A DNA stretch of 64,000 bases from Acidobacteriota bacterium (GCA_016715865.1 JADJXM010000005.1:62001-126000), one strand, 5' to 3'. Positions 18,534 through 32,944 are shown, counted from the first letter of the stretch. The notes: generated from the sequence alone by a model not told the origin. Made by a program: numbers and translations.

Positions 18534-21137
18534 TCATTGCTCTGCATGTTGGCGTTCGCTGACGTTCACTTTCTGTTGATCCTCGATCGAGGTGATGGCA
18601 TCTTCGAGAGCTGCCAGGAGCATATCGAGACATTCGCGCGACTGTGCATCGCGCAGAGGCGAAAGTGCGCGTGGGTTACCGATTTTGCCGAGCGCGCGGA
18701 CGGCCGAGACGCGTGCCCGGATGTTTGAATCGTTGAGCAGTTCGACGAGATGATCGACGATCAGTTCATCGGCCTTGTTCTTATGGAGTTCCTTACCGAT
18801 GGCTCCGAGATAGCCGATCGCTGCGATACGAAGCGGAGTCGGCCTGCCGTATCGGCTCTGTTCACGCGCCAGTTCGACCGCTCGCTTGTCCTTGGCGTGC
18901 GAGAGGCCATGAAATACCGCCGAATTGACTACCTCCTGCCAGGATGATCGGGAAAACGACCGGGACAGAATATCCCATGCCCTGTCGCCACCCAGGTGAG
19001 CAAGGGCGCGCGCGGCCGCGACCCCGACGAAATAGCTTTGGTCCTTCTCGATGGCGTCCTGCAGGATGTCGAGGCGACGATCAAGGGATGCCTGATCCTG
19101 GAAATTTCCGAGCGCCCAGACACAGGCACGCCGGACGCGCGAATCTCCGCAGGTGCGATAGCCGTCAATGACAGCCTCGATCGAGCTTTCGGTGGCGATT
19201 TCTCCGAGGCTGATTGCGGCAGCCATTCGGACGCCGTAAAAATCGCCACTTTTGATGATCTGGTGGAGTGTTTTGACGACATCTTCGGATTTGAATGCGC
19301 CCAGTTCGCGTGCGGCGCGGATGCGGTTCATGCAGTCATCCGAGCGGAGCGCCTGCCAGGTCAGTTCCTGGGATGATTTGCGAAAGCGCATCAACTTGAA
19401 CAGCCTGTCGTATTTGTCAAAGACGACCATTCTTGGTCTGGTTTCGCAGGGGAAATAGAAGTCCTGTTCGGTCTTTTCGATCGTCACGTGGTAGCTTGCC
19501 CTGCGTTCGGTCTCGATCACCTCTCCGGGTTCGCTTGTGACCACTTCGATTTCGACCGGAAAACGGAAGACACTGACCCCATCACCCGTCTCCTGCACCT
19601 GCCTCACACTGACTCTGAGCAGTCGCCCTTCGCGCTGCCAGTCGTAGCCAACTTCAAGTTCAGGATAGCCTGCGCCATAGATCCATTGATCGAAGAACCA
19701 GTAGAGGTTACGCCCGGTCGCTTCCTCGATTGCTGACTTGAAATCGCTTGTTTCGGCCACTCCGAACTCGAACTTGTTCAGATAATGTGCGAGCGCACGA
19801 AAATAAGCTTCGTCACCGAGCACCCAGCGCAGCATGTGCAGCACACATGCGCCTTTCTCATAGGCGTGCCGGTCCATCAGCTCTTCTGAGTAACGGTAAC
19901 GATTGAAGACGATCGGGCGCCGGTGACTCGTCAGGTCCTCGCGCAGGTATGTCAGAAAATCCTGAAACAGCACAAAGCGGGCCTCGTCCGCTCCGGCTGT
20001 ATGTTCGCGCCAAAGGTATTCCGAATAAGTGGCGAAACTTTCATTGAGCCAGATCTGGGTCCAGTCCTTGCAGGTCACCAGATCGCCCCACCACTGGTGG
20101 GCCAGTTCATGCGCCACGATGTCGTCGTAGTTGAGGTCCAGCCGTGCCCTTTCGTCGAGCAGGCAGCGATCAGTCATCGTCGTCGCCGATGTGTTCTCCA
20201 TCGCTCCGAAGAGAAAGTCGTCGACCAGCGTCTGGGAATATTTCGAGTACGGATAAGCGTAGCTGAACTTCTCTTCGAAGAACCTGATCATCTTTGGCGT
20301 ATTGTCGAACAGCTTCTGCCCGTCGATCTTGCGATTCTTGTATATGTAATAATCGACCGGAAGACCTTCGTAACTTTCACGAATGTGTTCATAACGTCCG
20401 ATGACCAGAGAGACCAGGTACGGCGGGTGCGGCTGAGCCTGGCTCCAGTGGAATGTTCGCGTGCCGTCCGATTGATTTTCGTGAACTCCGACCAGCTCGC
20501 CATTGGAGATGGCTACAGCGCCGCTCCTGACCGTGGCCACCATCTCGGTCGTCATCTTCTGGTTGGTTACGTCCGGACACGGGAACCACCAGTGCGAATC
20601 CTCGTTCTCACCTTGCGACCATACCTGTCTCGGCTTCTCGGGATATGCTGCATCGGGCTTGATGAAGAAGAGCCCCTTGCGAGGAGCGCAGGCGTATGCG
20701 ATCGAGACGGTCAGGATTTCGTCCCTCTCGTACGGACGATCCAGCTCGATAGTCAGCTTATCGACGCGGGTTTCGAATGATAGTCTTACGCCGGGTGTAG
20801 CCGCCGGTTGAACCAGATGACCGCTCGCGCGTTTCTCGATGCGCTGCAGAATTACGCCGCGAATATCCATCTCGGCTATGTCCAGCTCGATCGTCTCGAA
20901 TCCGGATTCTATCGGAGCCAGCGTCCAGGTAGCTGTGCCGGTGATTGCTGATCTGTCTTCGTCAACGCGTATCTCAAGACGCAAATGGCGGGCGGCGAAT
21001 TTGCGATCGGGAGTCTGACGTTCGGCCCCCTTGATCGGTTCGCGTTCTACTTTCAATGCTTTTTCATACAAATTTACATCGCCCCATTGTCGCGGGTCGA
21101 GCAGGACGGGATGTATCAGGGGATCATTGATTTTCAT
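18534..21137 (-). CDS. M1-family aminopeptidase with C-terminal HEAT-like repeats
   Basis: The protein has 867 residues. The substrate motif GAMEN is at about 309. The zinc motif HELAHQW is at about 340-346, and the third ligand Glu lies in NESFATYSEY near 363. These define an M1 gluzincin that removes N-terminal residues from peptides. From about residue 620 to the end the sequence becomes repetitive and helical (RAARELGAFKSEDVVK, RMAAAISLGEIA, RRACVWALGNF, RVSAVRALGKIGNPRAL), as in HEAT repeats, in place of the usual ERAP-like C-terminal domain. No signal peptide is visible. The start at 21137 avoids an N-terminal extension translated from the neighbouring repeat arm (FYFQLSTFHFF). Confidence 0.93.
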   Translation of the reverse strand: MKINDPLIHPVLLDPRQWGDVNLYEKALKVEREPIKGAERQTPDRKFAARHLRLEIRVDEDRSAITGTATWTLAPIESGFETIELDIAEMDIRGVILQRIEKRASGHLVQPAATPGVRLSFETRVDKLTIELDRPYERDEILTVSIAYACAPRKGLFFIKPDAAYPEKPRQVWSQGENEDSHWWFPCPDVTNQKMTTEMVATVRSGAVAISNGELVGVHENQSDGTRTFHWSQAQPHPPYLVSLVIGRYEHIRESYEGLPVDYYIYKNRKIDGQKLFDNTPKMIRFFEEKFSYAYPYSKYSQTLVDDFLFGAMENTSATTMTDRCLLDERARLDLNYDDIVAHELAHQWWGDLVTCKDWTQIWLNESFATYSEYLWREHTAGADEARFVLFQDFLTYLREDLTSHRRPIVFNRYRYSEELMDRHAYEKGACVLHMLRWVLGDEAYFRALAHYLNKFEFGVAETSDFKSAIEEATGRNLYWFFDQWIYGAGYPELEVGYDWQREGRLLRVSVRQVQETGDGVSVFRFPVEIEVVTSEPGEVIETERRASYHVTIEKTEQDFYFPCETRPRMVVFDKYDRLFKLMRFRKSSQELTWQALRSDDCMNRIRAARELGAFKSEDVVKTLHQIIKSGDFYGVRMAAAISLGEIATESSIEAVIDGYRTCGDSRVRRACVWALGNFQDQASLDRRLDILQDAIEKDQSYFVGVAAARALAHLGGDRAWDILSRSFSRSSWQEVVNSAVFHGLSHAKDKRAVELAREQSRYGRPTPLRIAAIGYLGAIGKELHKNKADELIVDHLVELLNDSNIRARVSAVRALGKIGNPRALSPLRDAQSRECLDMLLAALEDAITSIEDQQKVNVSERQHAEQ

Positions 21138-21147
21138 GGCAGTCTCA

Positions 21148-21970
<823 letters not shown>

Positions 21971-22043
21971 GCATGGAGTACCGACTTCAGGCGGGTTTTG
22001 TTTTCCCTTAATTAAAACCCGACTGAAGGCGGGTACTCCATGC
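21971..22043. repeat. Hairpin between convergent genes, GCATGGAGTAC arms
   Basis: The left arm (21971-21999) begins GCATGGAGTACCGACTTCAG and ends GCGGGTTTT. The right arm (22014-22043) is its near-perfect complement, ending in GGGTACTCCATGC. The 14-nt loop is A/T-rich. It fills the whole gap between two convergent stop codons, with T or A runs beside the stem, so it may work as a two-way terminator. The long arms also resemble dispersed repeat elements. Confidence 0.8.
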
Positions 22044-22044
22044 C

Positions 22045-22923
22045 TCAACGGTAGAGAAACTCGAGTGCCTGGTCAGCCCTCGCGCCCCATGCCTTTTCGT
22101 TATGCTCGCCATTTTCGACCTCCAGAAAATGCAGGTCGTCGGTCAGGCGCCATCCCGACCTGACCAGCTGGTCCCTTAGAGTCCGAACATAATGTGGGGT
22201 GAACTTCCCTTCGAGCGTGCCGATATCAAGCCAGATTCGTGTCGACGATTTTGCCTTGAGCGAAGTAATGAAGTTGATGATCATCGCCTTATCCCACCAC
22301 GCCGAGGGCGACATGACCATCAGCCTGCCGAAGACAGATGGATGTTTCAGACCGACATAGAGCGAGACCAGTCCACCGAGCGATGATCCGCCAAGTCCCG
22401 TGTTGTCCGGATCGGTGAGCGTACGATACCTTTCATCGATGAATGGCTTGACCTCTTCGATCAGAAACTGGCCGTATCGATCGGCGCCTCCGCCCTTCTT
22501 CAGTCGTGCATCCCTGGTCGGAGTATATTCCTCGATCCTGTGCTCGCCCGTATTATATATTCCGACGATAATCAGAGGTTCGATCCGGTCCTCGATGATC
22601 AGTCTTTGGGCTGTTTCATCCAGTCCCCACTCTACGCCGCCGAAAGCGGTCGCTTTGTCGAAGAGGTTCTGACCATCCTGCATGTAGAGAACAGGATAGC
22701 GCATCTCGATTTCAGCGGAATAACCTGGCGGGAGATAGACGATGATGTTTCTCTCGTTACCCAGGATTCGTGATCGAAAACCGGTATGCAGGCGCGTTTC
22801 GCCTGTAAGCGTATGCCTGACCGCCCTGTTGCGTCGATGTGAATGTTTACGTTTTTTGTATTCTGGAGCGGGAATCTCTGTTGGATCCGGGGGCGATTGA
22901 TCATCTTCCGCAGCTATCGTCAT
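22045..22923 (-). CDS. Putative esterase (enterochelin esterase / esterase D-like family)
   Basis: The protein has 292 residues from the ATG used here; an upstream ATG at 23022 would add 33 residues without a signal peptide or good Shine-Dalgarno. The alpha/beta hydrolase core is clear: NIIVYLPPGY, PVLYMQDGQNLFD, the nucleophile elbow GGSSLGGLVSLY (Ser about 178) and MSPSAWWD. The His is probably in ENGEHNEKAWG near the C-terminus. Relatives hydrolyse siderophore esters, feruloyl esters or acyl groups, so the substrate cannot be told. The first 40 residues are polar and basic (KKRKHSHRR) and may be a linker. Confidence 0.88.
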   Translation of the reverse strand: MTIAAEDDQSPPDPTEIPAPEYKKRKHSHRRNRAVRHTLTGETRLHTGFRSRILGNERNIIVYLPPGYSAEIEMRYPVLYMQDGQNLFDKATAFGGVEWGLDETAQRLIIEDRIEPLIIVGIYNTGEHRIEEYTPTRDARLKKGGGADRYGQFLIEEVKPFIDERYRTLTDPDNTGLGGSSLGGLVSLYVGLKHPSVFGRLMVMSPSAWWDKAMIINFITSLKAKSSTRIWLDIGTLEGKFTPHYVRTLRDQLVRSGWRLTDDLHFLEVENGEHNEKAWGARADQALEFLYR

Positions 22924-23120
22924 AAAATCCGAACAATTTATCGGCAAAATTCTTACCTCGATGAAACGTAATTCCCGGAAATGCTCTAAATTATCCGGCG
23001 ATTTCCACCCGCAGCGCTTCATGTCGCAGCGGGAAAGATGAATAATACATGGACACGTTTCGATTGTCAGGCAATTAATTCAGGAATATTTTTGTATATT
23101 AAGAGCGTTGGAGAAAAAAT

Positions 23121-23861
23121 TTGGACAACGTATCCGCACCGCCCGCAGAACGTCGAGTCTACAAATACTATGATCTGGTGATGGCTGCGTTTGTCACGGT
23201 GCTGCTCTGTTCGGGCGTCATCGGAGTGCAGAAGGTCTCATCGATCGGGCCTTTTCATCTTGGACCTTTCGAGATTCCGGCGCGCAGTTTTGGAACGGCG
23301 ATCCTGTTCTTCCCGCTGAGCTATCTCTTCGGCGACATTCTGACCGAGGTCTACGGCTATGCGCGATCGAGACGGGTCATCTGGGCAGGTTTCGGCGGGC
23401 TGATCTTTGCGGCTTTCATGAGCTGGGTCGTGGTCAACATGCCCCCGGCTGCCGGATGGAAAGGGCAGGAGGCCTATGAAATGATCTTCGGCAACACTCC
23501 GCGGATCGTCATGGCCTCGCTCTTTGCCTTCTGGGGCGGAGAATTCACCAATTCTTTCGTCCTTGCAAAGATGAAACTGTTAACGAAGGGGCGCTGGCTG
23601 TGGTCGCGCACGATAGGATCGACGATCGCCGGCGAAGCGGTGGATTCGATCATCTTCTATCCGCTGGCCTTCCTCGGCGTCTGGTCGAGCGCTCAGGTTA
23701 TCGAAGTGATGATCAGCAATTATCTGCTCAAGGTCGGCTGGGAGGCTCTGGCGACTCCGGTTACTTACCGGATCGTCAATTTTCTCAAACGCGCCGAAAG
23801 CGAAGATTATTATGACCGGGATACGAACTTTAATCCGTTCAGTTTGGAAGTTAAAAGTTGA
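23121..23861 (+). CDS. Queuosine precursor transporter (YhhQ/QPTR family)
   Basis: This 246-residue integral membrane protein has about six hydrophobic segments. It matches the YhhQ family, which imports 7-deazaguanine precursors for tRNA queuosine. Diagnostic stretches are LFFPLSYLFGDILTEVYGY and GSTIAGEAVDSIIFYPLAF. It starts at TTG, eight nt after GGAG. Its last four codons and stop (Val-Lys-Ser-TGA region) fall inside a repeat arm, so the C-terminus has probably been remodelled by the element. MiaA, another tRNA-modification gene, is encoded elsewhere in the window. No preQ1 riboswitch was seen upstream. Confidence 0.92.
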   Translation: MDNVSAPPAERRVYKYYDLVMAAFVTVLLCSGVIGVQKVSSIGPFHLGPFEIPARSFGTAILFFPLSYLFGDILTEVYGYARSRRVIWAGFGGLIFAAFMSWVVVNMPPAAGWKGQEAYEMIFGNTPRIVMASLFAFWGGEFTNSFVLAKMKLLTKGRWLWSRTIGSTIAGEAVDSIIFYPLAFLGVWSSAQVIEVMISNYLLKVGWEALATPVTYRIVNFLKRAESEDYYDRDTNFNPFSLEVKS

Positions 23862-23969
23862 AAGTTGAAAATCAGAAATTATTTCGAAAAGTTCAATATG
23901 TTATTAATGCTCAGTATGCATGTTTTTGAACTTTCAACTTTCAATTTTCAACTTATTTTTAACTTTCAA
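23847..23969. repeat. Inverted repeat, AAAGTTG-type arms, supplying the upstream stop codon
   Basis: The left arm (23847-23872) is GAAGTT, AAAAGTTG and AAAGTTG units. The right arm (23927-23969) is the complementary run of CTTTCAA and similar units. The loop contains ATGCTCAGTATGCAT, itself partly palindromic. The transporter's TGA stop (23859-23861) is formed by the AAAGTTGA unit. Confidence 0.82.
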
Positions 23970-23994
23970 GGCATTTTTGAAAGGAAATTTAATT

Positions 23995-25074
<1,080 letters not shown>

Positions 25075-25076
25075 TC

Positions 25077-25184
25077 AGTAGAAAGTAGAAAGTTGAAAGT
25101 TGAAAGTCAGAAGATACTCCAACTTGTGACTGTGACATATTTATGAGTCATTGACTTTTAACTTTTAACTTTCAACTTTCAACT
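25077..25184. repeat. Inverted repeat, AAAGTAG/AAAGTTG arms, between ligase and reductase genes
   Basis: The left arm (25077-25110) has two AGAAAGT and two TGAAAGT units. The right arm (25151-25184) has the complementary TTTTAAC and TTTCAAC units. It begins 3 nt after the ligase stop codon. The A/T-rich loop carries a short palindrome (TGACT and AGTCA). It separates two genes that appear to act together. Confidence 0.83.
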
Positions 25185-25200
25185 ATTTTCCGAGGCATTT

Positions 25201-26628
25201 ATGTTGCACATTCCAATTTTACGCAAAGGTGAGCCGTACAGGAGCATCGACATCGCGAAGGTTCCGGATTTTCGGACGCGCGAGACGTTCGTCGAGGTGA
25301 GCCAGGCGAATGCCGGTTTGATCCGTCGTGATCTGGTCGATCAGGATAGTCCGCGCAAGGCATTGACGGCATTTACGACCGACGAGTTGATCGCCATGAG
25401 CAAGCGTGCGGCTGAATACTTTATGAACGACACTTTGCCGGTCGGTGATCAGATGCAGACGCCTGACGATTATGTCCGGCAGTTATCAGCGACGACGGGC
25501 ATGCCGCACATACTTGTCCGGAAGAACATGAACAAGATTCGCGGAGTGATGGCCGAGATCGACAGCGTGTTGTCCGGGCTGACGCGCGGGCTCGATCTGA
25601 AGATCCTGGACGCTGGGTTCGGCGTTCACGAAGGTCATGCGGTGAGCTTCTTTCCTCGCACACAATCCCTTGGCGTGATATTGCCGAGCAACTCGCCGGG
25701 AGTTCATTCGTTGTGGGTGCCGTCGATTGCGATGAAGATCCCGCTGGTGCTCAAGCCGGGGAGCTCTGAGCCATGGTCTCCGTATCGTATCCTGCAGGCT
25801 CTGATCAAAGCGGGTGTGCCGAAAGAGGCTTTCAGTTACTATCCGACCGATCACGGGGGCGCGGGCGCGATACTGCAGTATTGCGGGCGCGGAATGTTCT
25901 TCGGCGATTCGGCTTCCGTCGGCAAGTATGCCAATGATTCGCGGATCGAGCTGCACGGTACCGGATACAGCAAAGTGGTCCTGGGCGATGACGTGGTTGA
26001 CGAGTGGGAGAAATATCTCGATGTCATGGTCGCGTCGATCACCGAGAACGGCGGTCGTTCGTGCATCAACGCTTCGGGGGTCTGGGTGACGCGACACGGA
26101 CGCGAAATCGCCGAAGCGCTGGCCGAGCGTCTTTCGCGGATCGTTCCGCGCGCGGTCGACGATCCTCAGGCGCTGCTCGCCCCGTTCGCCAATCCGGATG
26201 TCGCCAGACGGATCTCCGGGATCGTCGATGCCGGGCTCAATGAATCGGGCGCGGTCGAGATGACCGAAAAATATCGTGGCGCGCGCCTGGTCGAACAGGA
26301 CGGGTGCACCTACCTGTTGCCGACCATCGTCTATTGCGAGAGTAACGAACATTCGCTGGCCAATCGTGAGTTCCTCTTTCCGTTTGCAAGCGTCGTCGAG
26401 GTCAAGCCGGAGGAGATTCCAGAAGCGCTCGGGCCGACGCTTGTCGTCTCAGCGATCACCAATGACGAGAACTTGATCGAACGTCTGGTCAGTTCGACCC
26501 TCGTCGACCGGTTGAACATAGGAGCGATCCCGACGATGGTCATTGGTTGGGACCAGCCGCACGAGGGCAATCTGTTCGAGCATCTTTATGCTCGCAGGGC
26601 TTTCCAGCGCGCCACTGCCGCGGCCTGA
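25201..26628 (+). CDS. Acyl-CoA reductase / aldehyde dehydrogenase superfamily, LuxC-like
   Basis: The protein has 475 residues, the size of LuxC fatty-acyl reductases. The catalytic cysteine is Cys288 in ENGGRSCINAS, close to Cys286 known in LuxC. Other superfamily marks are GVILPSNSPGVHSLW, LKPGSSEPWSP and FPFASVVEV. The likely reaction is NAD(P)H-dependent reduction of an activated acyl group to an aldehyde, or the reverse. The upstream PaaK/LuxE-like ligase would provide the activated acyl group. No luciferase genes are present, so the aldehyde has another use. GAGG lies upstream of the ATG. Confidence 0.85.
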   Translation: MLHIPILRKGEPYRSIDIAKVPDFRTRETFVEVSQANAGLIRRDLVDQDSPRKALTAFTTDELIAMSKRAAEYFMNDTLPVGDQMQTPDDYVRQLSATTGMPHILVRKNMNKIRGVMAEIDSVLSGLTRGLDLKILDAGFGVHEGHAVSFFPRTQSLGVILPSNSPGVHSLWVPSIAMKIPLVLKPGSSEPWSPYRILQALIKAGVPKEAFSYYPTDHGGAGAILQYCGRGMFFGDSASVGKYANDSRIELHGTGYSKVVLGDDVVDEWEKYLDVMVASITENGGRSCINASGVWVTRHGREIAEALAERLSRIVPRAVDDPQALLAPFANPDVARRISGIVDAGLNESGAVEMTEKYRGARLVEQDGCTYLLPTIVYCESNEHSLANREFLFPFASVVEVKPEEIPEALGPTLVVSAITNDENLIERLVSSTLVDRLNIGAIPTMVIGWDQPHEGNLFEHLYARRAFQRATAAA

Positions 26629-26647
26629 GTGCCGCACAGGCGATCTT

Positions 26648-27994
26648 ATGCGAATCCTTTACATCACAGCCGGCGCCGCCGGAATGTATTGCGGAAGTTG
26701 TTTGCGCGACAATGCTCTGGCAGCTGAACTGATCAGGCAGGGACACGACGCGACTCTGCTGCCTCTTTATACGACGCCGCGCACAGATGAGCCGAAGGTG
26801 AGCAGCGAAAAGATCTTCTTCGGCGGCATCAGCGTTTACCTTGAGCAGCATTCCGCCATCTTCCGGCATACCCCGCGATGGCTGGACAGGATCTGGGATT
26901 CGCGTTTCGCGCTCAATGCAGCCTCGCGCCGGTCGATTGCGGTCGATCCAGACTCGCTTTGTGAACTGACCATCTCGATACTCAGGGGTAAAGACGGTCA
27001 TCAGCGGAAAGAGATCGACAAACTGGTCGACTGGCTGAAGACGCAAACCCCGCCCGATGTGATCGACATGCAGAATTCGATGCTCATCGGTCTGGCGAAA
27101 CCGATCAAGGAGGCGACGGGCAGCCCCGTCTGCTGCACTTTGCAGGGAGAAGATCTCTTTCTGGATGGCATGAGCGAGCCATACCACAGCCTGGCGATCG
27201 AACTGATACGCGAACACGCTCAATATGTTGATGCTTTCATTGCGGTGAGCCGGTACTACGCCGATCACATGGCGGGTTACCTTCACATTCCGCGAGAGAA
27301 GATTCACGTCGTTCCGCTCGGCATCAATCTCAAGGACTACGACGGAATCACGCCCAGACCGCATCCGCGCGATGCCGACCATTTCACGGTTGGCTACTTC
27401 GCGCGGATCGCTCCTGAAAAAGGGCTTCACGTTCTGGCAGAAGCCTACAGGTTGCTGCGAAAGCGTGATGATTTCCCGCCGGCAAGGCTCGAGGCTGCCG
27501 GATACCTCGCTCCTGAGCACAAACCCTACCTCAGCGAGATCAAGCAACAGATGAAGGAGGCCGGTCTCGAAGGCGAGTTTCACTATCGCGGCACGCTCGA
27601 ACGCGAAGAGAAACTGGATTTTCTTCAGCAGCTGGATGTTCTTTCGATGCCGACAACCTATGCCGAGCCCAAGGGCCTGCCCGTGCTCGAGGCGATGGCC
27701 AGCGGAGTGCCCGTCGTCCAGCCGCGCTGCGGCTCGTTCCCGGAAATTATCGAGAAGACTGACGGCGGATTGCTCTTTGAGCCAAATGATGCGCAGGGCC
27801 TTGCCGATGCGATCCACGAGCTGTGGAAGAATCCAGAGCAGGCGAACGACCTGGCTCGCAGAGGCTCAGCCGGCGTTCATGAACATTACTCCGTCGCCAG
27901 GATGGCCGACAAAGTTCTGGATGTCTACAGCAGCCTGTCTAAAGCAGTGTCAGTGAAAGATTACAGTTTCCAGCCAGCTGTAGCAGCCATTTAA
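26648..27994 (+). CDS. GT4-family glycosyltransferase
   Basis: The protein has 448 residues. The N-terminal GT-B domain opens with MRILYITAGAAGMYCGSCLR. The C-terminal nucleotide-sugar domain has FARIAPEKGLHVLAEAY and the E-x7-E motif in EPKGLPVLEAMASGVPVV. These are typical of GT4 enzymes using UDP-, GDP- or ADP-sugars. The acceptor is unknown; glycolipid or polysaccharide synthesis is possible. The start follows the reductase stop by 19 nt and the ABC exporter genes follow downstream, so a cotranscribed unit is likely. An in-frame upstream ATG inside the reductase gene is rejected. Confidence 0.92.
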   Translation: MRILYITAGAAGMYCGSCLRDNALAAELIRQGHDATLLPLYTTPRTDEPKVSSEKIFFGGISVYLEQHSAIFRHTPRWLDRIWDSRFALNAASRRSIAVDPDSLCELTISILRGKDGHQRKEIDKLVDWLKTQTPPDVIDMQNSMLIGLAKPIKEATGSPVCCTLQGEDLFLDGMSEPYHSLAIELIREHAQYVDAFIAVSRYYADHMAGYLHIPREKIHVVPLGINLKDYDGITPRPHPRDADHFTVGYFARIAPEKGLHVLAEAYRLLRKRDDFPPARLEAAGYLAPEHKPYLSEIKQQMKEAGLEGEFHYRGTLEREEKLDFLQQLDVLSMPTTYAEPKGLPVLEAMASGVPVVQPRCGSFPEIIEKTDGGLLFEPNDAQGLADAIHELWKNPEQANDLARRGSAGVHEHYSVARMADKVLDVYSSLSKAVSVKDYSFQPAVAAI

Positions 27995-28063
27995 AAGGGG
28001 GGAGGGGACCCGGAAGGGAACCGGCTGCCTGCTTTCAACTGGAAACTACATGGAGGAAGGATA

Positions 28064-28726
28064 TTGCTCCGAGTCACAGACCTCAGTAAATCTTACCCGA
28101 CCCCGCACGGACCATTGACAATACTGTCGGATATCACACAGACATTTCAGCGAGGCGATGCGGTTGCGATCATGGGCCCGTCAGGCAGCGGAAAAAGCAC
28201 CTTGCTCTATATTCTTGGCGCGCTCGAACCTCCGACCTCGGGAACGGTTCTGCTCGACGATTGCAATCCATACCAGTTATCTGAAGATGAACTCGCTGCC
28301 TTTCGCAATCAGAAGGTCGGTTTTGTTTTTCAGGATCATTATCTGCTGCCGCAATGCACTGTGCTTGAAAACGTGCTGGCTCCGAGTCTTGTCGCCAAAT
28401 CCGATGAAAATTATCTTGAACGCGCAAAAACGCTGATCGCTCAGGTGGGACTGTCCGAGCGGCTCGATCATCGTCCTTCGGAGCTATCGGGCGGAGAAAA
28501 ACAGCGCGTAGCGATTGCGAGAGCGATGATCTGCCGACCCGAACTGATGCTTTGCGATGAGCCGACGGGAAATCTTGATCACGTCTCGGCCGAGAATATC
28601 GCGGGGCTTCTGCTGGACCTTCACAGGCAACAGCAGACCATTCTGATCGTCGTTACTCACAGCGCCGAACTCGCCTCGAAATTCCCGATTCGCTTCGAAA
28701 TGCGCGGCGGGAAATTGGTTGAGTAG
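28064..28726 (+). CDS. ABC transporter ATP-binding protein, LolD/MacB type
   Basis: The 220-residue ATPase has all motifs: Walker A GPSGSGKST (38-46), Q-loop VFQDHYLLPQ, signature LSGGEKQRVAIARA, Walker B LMLCDEPTGNLD and the switch His in VVTHSAEL. It starts at TTG after GGAGGAAGG. Sequence type and context (a large FtsX-like permease 33 nt downstream) place it in the MacB/LolD group, which moves lipoproteins, lipids or hydrophobic compounds out of the inner membrane by mechanotransmission. Confidence 0.94.
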   Translation: MLRVTDLSKSYPTPHGPLTILSDITQTFQRGDAVAIMGPSGSGKSTLLYILGALEPPTSGTVLLDDCNPYQLSEDELAAFRNQKVGFVFQDHYLLPQCTVLENVLAPSLVAKSDENYLERAKTLIAQVGLSERLDHRPSELSGGEKQRVAIARAMICRPELMLCDEPTGNLDHVSAENIAGLLLDLHRQQQTILIVVTHSAELASKFPIRFEMRGGKLVE

Positions 28727-28759
28727 AGTAGTTGACTACTCACTGGAAACCATTGACCC

Positions 28760-32107
<3,348 letters not shown>

Positions 32108-32206
32108 ACGACTCAATTACCAGGTTTCAGGAAGTGATCCTCAGAAAATGATTCTAATATTTGAGAAAGGGCATGTATAATGCAGGCAACACTTGGAGGT
32201 GTCGAT

Positions 32207-32419
32207 ATGCAGCATCGGATCGAAGCCAAAGTTGGACCTGACGGCAGCATTATTTTACACGGTCTCCCGTTTCACGAGGGTGAGACGGTCGAGATCGTCG
32301 TCAAGTCCAGTGAAAAGAAGAAAGACGAAGATAAGGTCTACCCTTTACGGGGTACCCCCGTGATCTACGAGAGGCCTTTTGATCCTGTGGCCGAGAATGA
32401 CTGGAGTGCCGCATCTTGA
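32207..32419 (+). CDS. Putative VapB-type antitoxin
   Basis: This 70-residue protein opens with MQHRIEAKVGPDGSIILHGL, a beta-rich AbrB/SpoVT-like start, followed by FHEGETVEIVVKSS and a charged tail. GGAGGTG is spaced 6 nt from the ATG. It overlaps the PIN-domain toxin gene by 4 nt. The antitoxin role is inferred from size, fold pattern and position, since these families vary greatly. It would bind VapC and repress its own promoter. Confidence 0.78.
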   Translation: MQHRIEAKVGPDGSIILHGLPFHEGETVEIVVKSSEKKKDEDKVYPLRGTPVIYERPFDPVAENDWSAAS

Positions 32420-32808
32420 TCATCCTGGATACTCATGTCTGGATCTGGTGGATTCACGACGCCCCTCTTCTTCCGGAAGATTTCAAAGTGGTCATTCAGA
32501 ATCATGAGGGCTCCGGCCTCGGAATCAGTGTGATCTCCTGCTGGGAGATAGCAAAATTGGTTGAATATGGTCGATTGAAACTTCCATGTTCGATTGATGA
32601 CTGGATGAGCCTGGCGCTCAACTATCCTGGCATTCAATTGCTTCCCCTGACTCCTGAAATAGTAATCGAATCGACTCAACTTCCAGGTCCATTTCACAAA
32701 GACCCTGCCGATCAGATCATTGTTGCTACAAGCCGAGTGCTTAAATCACCATTGCTGACCATTGATGCAAAACTTCGTGCCTATCCGGACGTTAACCTGT
32801 TGCCATAA
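32416..32808 (+). CDS. vapC: PIN-domain toxin, VapC family
   Basis: This 130-residue PIN ribonuclease shows the acidic active-site set: Asp5 (ILDTH), Glu44 (CWEIAKL), Asp96/Asp99 (KDPADQIIVAT) and Asp117 (TIDAKL). VapC toxins cleave tRNA or rRNA and are held in check by the cognate antitoxin. It starts at TTG within the stop of the antitoxin gene (TTGA overlap), a layout that couples translation. Codon use looks less GC-rich than neighbouring genes, consistent with acquisition, though I did not count it. Confidence 0.92.
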   Translation: MIILDTHVWIWWIHDAPLLPEDFKVVIQNHEGSGLGISVISCWEIAKLVEYGRLKLPCSIDDWMSLALNYPGIQLLPLTPEIVIESTQLPGPFHKDPADQIIVATSRVLKSPLLTIDAKLRAYPDVNLLP

Positions 32809-32944
32809 GCAGCCCCGCTGAATTAGCCAACAACGGCCTCTACCTGCCTTCTCATTTGATTGTGTTTGGATTGCCGGGAATAATGTTTGATATTGCCGAA
32901 TCGATTAATAAAGAATGAAAATAAGTGAATGCAGGGAAAAACTG

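Noticed and set aside
18516..18545. GGTTCGAATC near the aminopeptidase stop, like a tRNA T-loop
   Set aside because: No flanking T-stem, anticodon arm or acceptor stem can be folded around it, and it overlaps a coding gene end.
23023..23120. Possible preQ1 riboswitch upstream of the queuosine transporter
   Set aside because: The leader lacks the conserved stem and A-rich tail of preQ1-I and preQ1-II.
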